A stretch of 64,000 nucleotides of DNA, taken from an uncultured Pseudomonadota bacterium (GTDB lineage Bacteria; Pseudomonadota; Gammaproteobacteria; Steroidobacterales; Steroidobacteraceae). The notes under the pieces were generated by a model that saw only the letters and a list, made by a program, of their open reading frames with translations, was not told where the DNA came from and made no database searches. The position numbers were made by a program, and so were the translations under genes. The stretch covers positions 1 through 64,000 of the forward strand of contig CAIYLH010000083.1 in NCBI GenBank assembly GCA_903927005.1, given 5' to 3'. Shown here piece by piece: positions 58,871 to 64,000 of this stretch (positions within the stretch are counted from its first letter, which is position 1; each line of letters begins with the position of its first letter).

Positions 58871-60953
58871 GCTGGATGAACGCCACGATCCGTCGGCGCG
58901 CGTCGTGGCCGTGCCACGGCTCGGTAGATGCTTCGGCGTAGATCGCCTGCGCGAGGGGACCATGGTCCTCACGCGGATAGGTGACCAGTTCGACCGGAAC
59001 GCCGGACTGGCGCAGCGCGCGATACATCTCCTGCGACTGGCCGAGGGGGTCGGTTACATCCGCCTCTCCCTGCAGCAGCAGGAAAGGCGTGTGGCCGGAT
59101 ACGACGCGCGACAGCGGACTTTGCCGCCACGCATCAGCGCTGCGCTCCCACGGCTTGCCGAAGTACCAGCGGTCGTACCACGACGAATCCTCGGTGCCGT
59201 ACTCGCTGTACTGGTCGATAACCGGCGCACCGCTGACGATCGCACGGAAGCGGTCGGTACTGCCCTCCACGAAAGCGGCCATCTCGCCGCCATAGCTGTA
59301 GCCGACCAGCGCTAGCCGCGCAGGATCGATCGGCTCGCTGGCCAGCACCCGGTCCACCGCGCTCATCAGGTCGCGGTAGTCACCACCGCCCAAGTCGTTC
59401 TTGTTGGCCGCGGCGAACGCAGCGCCACGACCGGCGCTGCCGCGCGGATTCACCCGCAGCACGGCCCAACCCTGCCCGACCAGGAAGTCGGCAAATGGAT
59501 CCTGGTGATCGAAGTAGGCCCCCAGCGGCCCGCCATGCACTTCCAGCACGAGCGGCACGCGCTGCTGGCCGCGGTCCGACGGCATATAGAGCAGCCCCTG
59601 CAGCTGGCGACCCTCGTGCTCCCACTGCAGGCGCTGCGGCGCGACGCTGCGCAGCGGCGACGGCGACAATGCCGGCGTCAGCAGAACGCGCAGTGGCCCA
59701 CCGAGGGACGCTGCGTAGTACAGCGCCGACGGCTGGCCACCGCTGCTGGCGAGAAACACCCAGCCACGGCGCATCGCGTTGCTATCCATCTCGCTAACGA
59801 CCGCGGCCGGCAGCGCGAGCGTCGTGGCCACGCCTCGCTTCGCGCCATAACGAACCATCGACACGTCCAGGCCGCGCTCGACGCCGAGCAGCACTTCACC
59901 GCCGGCGAGCGCCATCGGGGCACCGGCGGGATTGCCATCGAGCGGGTCGGGCCAGGCGTGTATCACACCGTTCGCCAGTTCGTAGTCGTACAGGGCCGAG
60001 TAACCGGGCGGCGCCTCCTGTTCGGCCTGCGCCACGAACAGCAACCGCTTGCCGTCTAGCGACCAGACCGCACTCGACACGGTGGGCGGCATGCCGGCCA
60101 GCCGGCGCGCATGCGTCGGCTCGGCCGCCTCGATCAACCATGTCTCGGTGGCTGGCCCCAGGTCAGCGGCGTGATTGCCTCCCTCGGCGAGCGCCACCAG
60201 GCGATGGCCATCCGCACTCCACGCGAATGCGCCTACATCCAGCTCGCCGCCGAGCGGCACCGGCAGCAAACGCCCGGTCGCAATTTCCAGCAGGTAGAGG
60301 CGGACATGGTGCAGACCGTGATCAACCCACGCCGCGTCCGCGCGCGCGTCCTTCTGGCGCTTCTCGCCCGGCGTCTCCGGATCACGTGCCGTCAGCGCGA
60401 TCAAACGGCCGTCCGGCGACGGCCGGAACGCGACCACGTCCGCGGCAAGCTCCACAGCTGCCGGCAGCCCCTCACCGGGCGCAGCCGGCGGCAGTGCAAG
60501 CGGATCGCGCGCGTCGTCAGCGACGACCGGCACGTTGACGGCGAGCACTCTGGCCTCGCCGCCGGCAAGTGCCAACTGGTAGAGCGACGTGCGTTCGCCG
60601 CGATGAGCGATGAACAGCACACTGCGTCCGTCGGGCAGCCACTGCGCCGATCCCTCGCCCTGCTTGTCGGAGGGCGGTGAAAAGGTCAGCTGGCGCGCCG
60701 CGCCAGCGTCGATCTCCGTCAGGAACAAATGACCGCGCCCGCCGTCCGCGCTCGAATCAACCACCCGCATCAAGACCTGCCGGCCGTCCGGCGACAAACG
60801 CGGCTGCTCAAGGCGACGAAGCTGGCGCAACGCGTCACTGGAGGGCAGCGGCGGCTCGCCAGCGCTCGCCGCTACGCCAGGTAAAGCCACCAGCAGCCAT
60901 AGCCACGGCGCGCACAGATGGACGATGGATAAGGATGCAGCGCGGAATTTCAT
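58848..60953 (-). CDS. S9-family serine peptidase (prolyl oligopeptidase/acylaminoacyl-peptidase type)
   Basis: 701 residues. A signal peptide (LWLLVALPGVAASAG) indicates export. A seven-bladed WD40-like propeller (repeats such as RLSPDGRQVL, FRPSPDGRLIAL and WSADGHRLVAL) is followed by an alpha/beta-hydrolase domain. The catalytic triad is S553 (GYSYGG), D632 (EADVTD) and H664 (REDHGPL). It hydrolyses short peptides, probably in the periplasm. It is convergent with the TonB-dependent receptor. Confidence 0.93.
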   Translation of the reverse strand: MKFRAASLSIVHLCAPWLWLLVALPGVAASAGEPPLPSSDALRQLRRLEQPRLSPDGRQVLMRVVDSSADGGRGHLFLTEIDAGAARQLTFSPPSDKQGEGSAQWLPDGRSVLFIAHRGERTSLYQLALAGGEARVLAVNVPVVADDARDPLALPPAAPGEGLPAAVELAADVVAFRPSPDGRLIALTARDPETPGEKRQKDARADAAWVDHGLHHVRLYLLEIATGRLLPVPLGGELDVGAFAWSADGHRLVALAEGGNHAADLGPATETWLIEAAEPTHARRLAGMPPTVSSAVWSLDGKRLLFVAQAEQEAPPGYSALYDYELANGVIHAWPDPLDGNPAGAPMALAGGEVLLGVERGLDVSMVRYGAKRGVATTLALPAAVVSEMDSNAMRRGWVFLASSGGQPSALYYAASLGGPLRVLLTPALSPSPLRSVAPQRLQWEHEGRQLQGLLYMPSDRGQQRVPLVLEVHGGPLGAYFDHQDPFADFLVGQGWAVLRVNPRGSAGRGAAFAAANKNDLGGGDYRDLMSAVDRVLASEPIDPARLALVGYSYGGEMAAFVEGSTDRFRAIVSGAPVIDQYSEYGTEDSSWYDRWYFGKPWERSADAWRQSPLSRVVSGHTPFLLLQGEADVTDPLGQSQEMYRALRQSGVPVELVTYPREDHGPLAQAIYAEASTEPWHGHDARRRIVAFIQRAFGTAP

Positions 60954-61030
60954 CGCAATATCTCATGCGCAAGGACGGGACGGCATTATGACTGGTGTAC
61001 GACACGACTTGCCAAGGCACTGATGAAGCG

Positions 61031-61258
61031 TCAAAACTCCGCAGTGGCTCGCCGCCTCCCGACGACCATGACGGTGCACGCGGACCGCCCTGCCGCAGGT
61101 CCGCCCAAGCCCGCTGCGGCAGCGATCTTGCGCACAGCGAAACTTTCGTAGCCCTCACCGACGAGCATCGCGCGAGCCGCAGCGGCAATGCGCTCTCGCG
61201 TTAGCTGGCCCTTCGATACAGCAGCGGCCCCGGGGCGCGGGCGGCCGCGGATGCTCAT
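61031..61258 (-). pseudogene. Truncated TetR-family regulator
   Basis: 75 codons. Residues 1-50 contain the start of a TetR HTH (TRERIAAAARAMLVGEGYESFAVRKIAAAAGL). The expected recognition helix and the whole ligand-binding domain are missing; unrelated Gly/Arg-rich sequence runs to a TGA at 61031. The ATG overlaps the ribE stop (ATGA), so it would be translated with the riboflavin operon if transcribed. It looks like a deletion remnant at the junction of the inserted 55.4-61.2 kb block. Confidence 0.65.
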
Positions 61259-61863
61259 GGCGTGCGCAAGGCCGAGGCAGTCACCAGACGCTCGACATAT
61301 CGCGCGATGATGTCGATTTCAAGATTGACCGAATCGCCCACGACAAGCGCGCCGAGCGTAGTCACCTCACGCGTGTGCGGGATCAGATTCACGCCGAAGC
61401 GACGCCCCTCAACCGCGTTGACCGTCAGGCTGACGCCCTCGATCGTGGCCGAGCCCTTGGCGGCGACATAGCGCGCCAGCGACTCGGGCACCTCGAACGT
61501 GAGCCGCAGCGAACGCGCGTCATCCTGCGCTTCCACCAGCGTCGCAAGGCCGTCAACGTGACCGGTAACGTAGTGACCGCCCAGCGCGTCACCGGCACGC
61601 AGCGCCTTCTCCAGATTCACCTTGCTGCCTACAGCCCGTCGCCCCAGCGTCGTGCAGGCAAGGGTTTCGTTGGAGACATCCGCCGCGAAGTGGCCGCCAT
61701 CGAGGCGCGTCACCGTCAGGCAAGCACCAGCCACCGCGATGCTGTCGCCGAGCACGACGCCATCAAGCGACAGGCCGCAGGCATCGATCAGCAGCTCCAC
61801 GTCGCCACCCTTGGGCGTCATCGCTGCAATCCGGCCAACGGCCTGAACGATACCGGTGAACAT
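61255..61863 (-). CDS. ribE: Riboflavin synthase, alpha chain
   Basis: 202 residues with two lumazine-binding repeats. [10 protein letters not shown] begins the first, with GVVLGDSIAVAGACLTV and VSNETL. The second begins LGGHYVTGHVDG, with EGVSLTVNAVEG and NLIPHT. It dismutates two lumazines to riboflavin. ATG 61861-61863 overlaps the ribD stop (TGATG). Confidence 0.95.
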   Translation of the reverse strand: MFTGIVQAVGRIAAMTPKGGDVELLIDACGLSLDGVVLGDSIAVAGACLTVTRLDGGHFAADVSNETLACTTLGRRAVGSKVNLEKALRAGDALGGHYVTGHVDGLATLVEAQDDARSLRLTFEVPESLARYVAAKGSATIEGVSLTVNAVEGRRFGVNLIPHTREVTTLGALVVGDSVNLEIDIIARYVERLVTASALRTP

Positions 61864-62975
61864 CACGCTACCTCGCGAGCCACGGGAACGAGCGTCAGGC
61901 GCAGGTCAGGGCCGATCTGGCGCACGTCGGTGTATCGAAATTCCCAGCGATCGCCCAGGTCGTCGAGCATCGGCAGCATCGCCAGCGGCGCGCCATCGTG
62001 ACCCAGCAGGTGCGGCGCGAGGTAGAGCACGAACTCATCGACCAGCCCTGCGCTGATGAAGCTGCCGGCGAGCCGGGGACCGGCCTCGACCAGCACCTCG
62101 TTGAGGCCACGCTCACCAAGCAGACCCAGCACCTGCGCAAGATCGCGCCCACCGCCGGACGCCACGACGACCTCGGCACCGACTTTAGTCAGCGCCGCCT
62201 GCGCGGCGGCATCGCCAGAGCCGGTAAGGATCAACACCGGGCCCGTCTCGCTGAACAACCGCGCAGTGGGCCGCAGCACCAGTCCCGGATCCAGAATCAC
62301 CCGTAGTGGCAGCCGGCCGCGCAGCTGCAGATTCACATCACGAACCGTCAAGCGCGCGTCGTCACGATCCACCGTGGAGGCCCCCGACAGCACCGCGCTG
62401 CTGCGCGCGCGCAAGCGCTGCACGTCGGCACGGGCCGCCTCCGAGGTCAGCCACTGGCTGCTGCCATTGGCAAGCGCAGTGCGACCATCGAGACTTGCGC
62501 CCAACTTAACCCGCAGCCACGGGCGACCGCGGCGCAGGCGACTGAAGAAGCCCACGTTCAGCGCTTCGGCCTGGCCCGCCAGCAGGCCGGACTGAACGCT
62601 GACGCCGGCCGCCGCGAGCCGCGCAACGCCGGCACCGGACACCAGTGGGTTCGGGTCGCCCGAAGCGTAGACGACGCGAGCGACCCCCGCCGCCAGCAGC
62701 GCCTCGGCGCAAGGTGGCGTGCGGCCGTGGTGCGCACAGGGTTCAAGCGTCACGTAGACGGTCGCGCCGCGCGCAGCGCCGCCCGCGGCGGCGAGCGCGT
62801 GCACCTCGGCATGCCCTTCACCGGCACGGGCGTGAAACCCCTCGCCCACGATTCGACCCGCATTGACGATCACGCAGCCCACCCGTGGGTTCGGGTCGGT
62901 CGAGTAAAGACCCAACTCGGCCAGCTGCAGTGCCCGCGCCATATAGAGGTGATCGTTGGCGTTGAAGTCGGTCAT
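61863..62975 (-). CDS. ribD: Bifunctional pyrimidine deaminase/reductase RibD
   Basis: 370 residues. The N-terminal deaminase carries the zinc site GHAEVHAL and [14 protein letters not shown]. The C-terminal reductase has [15 protein letters not shown] and [11 protein letters not shown]. It performs two consecutive steps after GTP cyclohydrolase II. It overlaps nrdR by ATGA and ribE by TGATG. Confidence 0.96.
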   Translation of the reverse strand: MTDFNANDHLYMARALQLAELGLYSTDPNPRVGCVIVNAGRIVGEGFHARAGEGHAEVHALAAAGGAARGATVYVTLEPCAHHGRTPPCAEALLAAGVARVVYASGDPNPLVSGAGVARLAAAGVSVQSGLLAGQAEALNVGFFSRLRRGRPWLRVKLGASLDGRTALANGSSQWLTSEAARADVQRLRARSSAVLSGASTVDRDDARLTVRDVNLQLRGRLPLRVILDPGLVLRPTARLFSETGPVLILTGSGDAAAQAALTKVGAEVVVASGGGRDLAQVLGLLGERGLNEVLVEAGPRLAGSFISAGLVDEFVLYLAPHLLGHDGAPLAMLPMLDDLGDRWEFRYTDVRQIGPDLRLTLVPVAREVA

Positions 62976-63514
62976 ACGCCGCGCTTGCGTCCCTGCTTTT
63001 CCTTTTCCTCGGCAGCCGCCGCCTCGAGGAACGACAACTGGCCCACCGGCTGGTCGCGGCGCGGCTTGTGCTTGAGGCGTGCGATCTCGTCGTGGAACGC
63101 CTCGACGTCCTGGAAGCTGCGGTAGATGGAGGCGAAGCGTACATAGGCCACCTCGTCCAGGTGGCGCAGCTCCTCCATGACCAGCTCGCCGATCAGCCGC
63201 GAGCCCACCTCGCGCTCGCCCAGACTGCGCAGCTTGTGGCCGATGTGCACGATGGCAGCATCGATCGCATCGTTGGCGACGGGGCGCTTCTCCAGCGACT
63301 TCTGCATGCCCGAGCGGAGCTTGGCCTCGGAGAACGGCTCTCGCGTCTGGTCGCTCTTGACGATCTGCGGCATCACCAGTTCCGCCGACTCAAAGGTCGT
63401 GAAGCGCTCGCTGCAGGCTAGGCACTCACGCCGGCGGCGGATCTGTTGACCCTCCGCGGCCAGCCGTGAGTCAGTGACCTTGGTCTCGACGTGGCCGCAG
63501 AAGGGGCAATGCAC
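62972..63514 (-). CDS. nrdR: Transcriptional repressor NrdR
   Basis: 180 residues. A zinc ribbon (C3, C6, C31, C34) is followed by an ATP-cone domain. It represses ribonucleotide reductase genes through NrdR boxes. The tail after about residue 150 (KHKPRRDQ...[11 protein letters not shown]) is charged and longer than in E. coli. It lies 22 bp downstream of glyA, the common glyA-nrdR-ribD arrangement. Confidence 0.95.
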   Translation of the reverse strand: MHCPFCGHVETKVTDSRLAAEGQQIRRRRECLACSERFTTFESAELVMPQIVKSDQTREPFSEAKLRSGMQKSLEKRPVANDAIDAAIVHIGHKLRSLGEREVGSRLIGELVMEELRHLDEVAYVRFASIYRSFQDVEAFHDEIARLKHKPRRDQPVGQLSFLEAAAAEEKEKQGRKRGV

Positions 63515-63536
63515 GTCGGCTGCCCAGGCTTGCCGG

Positions 63537-64000
63537 TCAGCTCTGCTTGTACACAGGGAAGCGGCGGCAGATCGCCTCCACTTCGCCCCGTACGCGCACG
63601 ATGACCTCCTGCTCCGCCGTCACACCGCCCTTGCCATCCGGCGAGCCGAGGTGGGCGCGCGCCGACAGGTTGTCGAGCAGATCGGAGATCAGGTTCGCCA
63701 GCTGCACGACCTCCGCCTCGCGGAAGCCCCGCGTCGTTACCGCGGGAGTGCCGATGCGCAGGCCGCTGGTGATCATCGGCGGACGCGGGTCGTTGGGAAC
63801 CGCGTTCTTGTTGACCGTGATGTGAGCCGCGCCCAGCGCGGCGTCCGCATCCTTGCCGGTGACGTTCTTGGCAATCAGGTCGAGCAGGAACAGGTGATTG
63901 TCGGTGCCGCCCGAGACGATGTTGTAGCCGCGCTTGATGAACGCCGCGGCCATCGCCTGGGCGTTGATGACGACCTGCCGCTGGTAGTCCTTGAACTCCG
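63537..64000 (-). CDS. glyA: Serine hydroxymethyltransferase (3' part, cut by the window end)
   Basis: The last 154 codons or so of Gly[35 protein letters not shown] and [15 protein letters not shown] are the conserved C-terminal parts. It links serine/glycine to one-carbon folate metabolism, as does folD in this window. The 5' end, with the PLP lysine, is outside the window. Confidence 0.95.
   Translation of the reverse strand, partial: EFKDYQRQVVINAQAMAAAFIKRGYNIVSGGTDNHLFLLDLIAKNVTGKDADAALGAAHITVNKNAVPNDPRPPMITSGLRIGTPAVTTRGFREAEVVQLANLISDLLDNLSARAHLGSPDGKGGVTAEQEVIVRVRGEVEAICRRFPVYKQS

Overview
The window is high-GC DNA (about two thirds G+C by eye over most of its length) from a gammaproteobacterium. 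The evidence is the gene order purF-cvpA-dedD-folC-accD-truA-fimV, cysS next to ppi-lpxH, aroC-prmB, psd-epmA, xseB-ispA-dxs and nrdR-ribD-ribE...ribBX-ribH-nusB-thiL, together with FimV and a FimX-like protein of type IV pilus systems. The TonB-dependent receptor, S9 peptidase and FolE2 would suit a Xanthomonadales/Nevskiales/Steroidobacter-like lineage. I cannot name a genus.

Positions 1-4890 are an accessory region packed with toxin-antitoxin (TA) genes: a decayed TumE-TumA copy, an intact VapBC pair and a DMT-family transporter. Then follow three consecutive units of about 0.85-0.9 kb, each holding one TA locus and each bounded by a copy of the 3' half of the tRNA-Lys(CTT) gene. The intact tRNA-Lys lies at 4894-4969 and is the last gene of a Pro-Arg-His-Lys tRNA operon on the minus strand. 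The tRNA copies have the form of attachment-site scars left by tRNA-targeting integrases, but no integrase gene is visible. In two of the three units the toxin is broken and the antitoxin is intact.

From 5.5 to 45 kb the content is core. It runs through folD, cysS, gltX, a periplasmic cyclophilin and lpxH, then a long minus-strand block from fimV down to miaE. That block carries a receiver-domain/Ser-Thr-kinase fusion and a glycerate kinase behind purF. Next come an MFS transporter with aroC and prmB, and sco-psd-epmA-msrC facing efp. EpmA and its substrate EF-P are therefore neighbours. A degenerate GGDEF/EAL protein (FimX-like), a YkgJ-type cysteine-cluster protein, a CPA2 antiporter, the glycogen operon glgP-glgB-glgX and the topoisomerase IV operon parE-parC follow.

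From 45.7 to 64 kb are xseB-ispA-dxs (isoprenoid precursors), folE2, an Old Yellow Enzyme and a Ser/Thr kinase with a C-terminal cyclic-nucleotide-binding domain. Last is the riboflavin cluster glyA-nrdR-ribD-ribE // ribBX-ribH-nusB-thiL, read on the minus strand. It is split by about 5.8 kb holding a SUI1/YciH protein, a GNAT acetyltransferase, a TonB-dependent receptor, an S9 peptidase and a truncated TetR gene that overlaps the ribE stop codon. The RibB protein has a C-terminal GTP-cyclohydrolase-II-like domain without the zinc cysteines (RibBX type), so a separate RibA is expected elsewhere.
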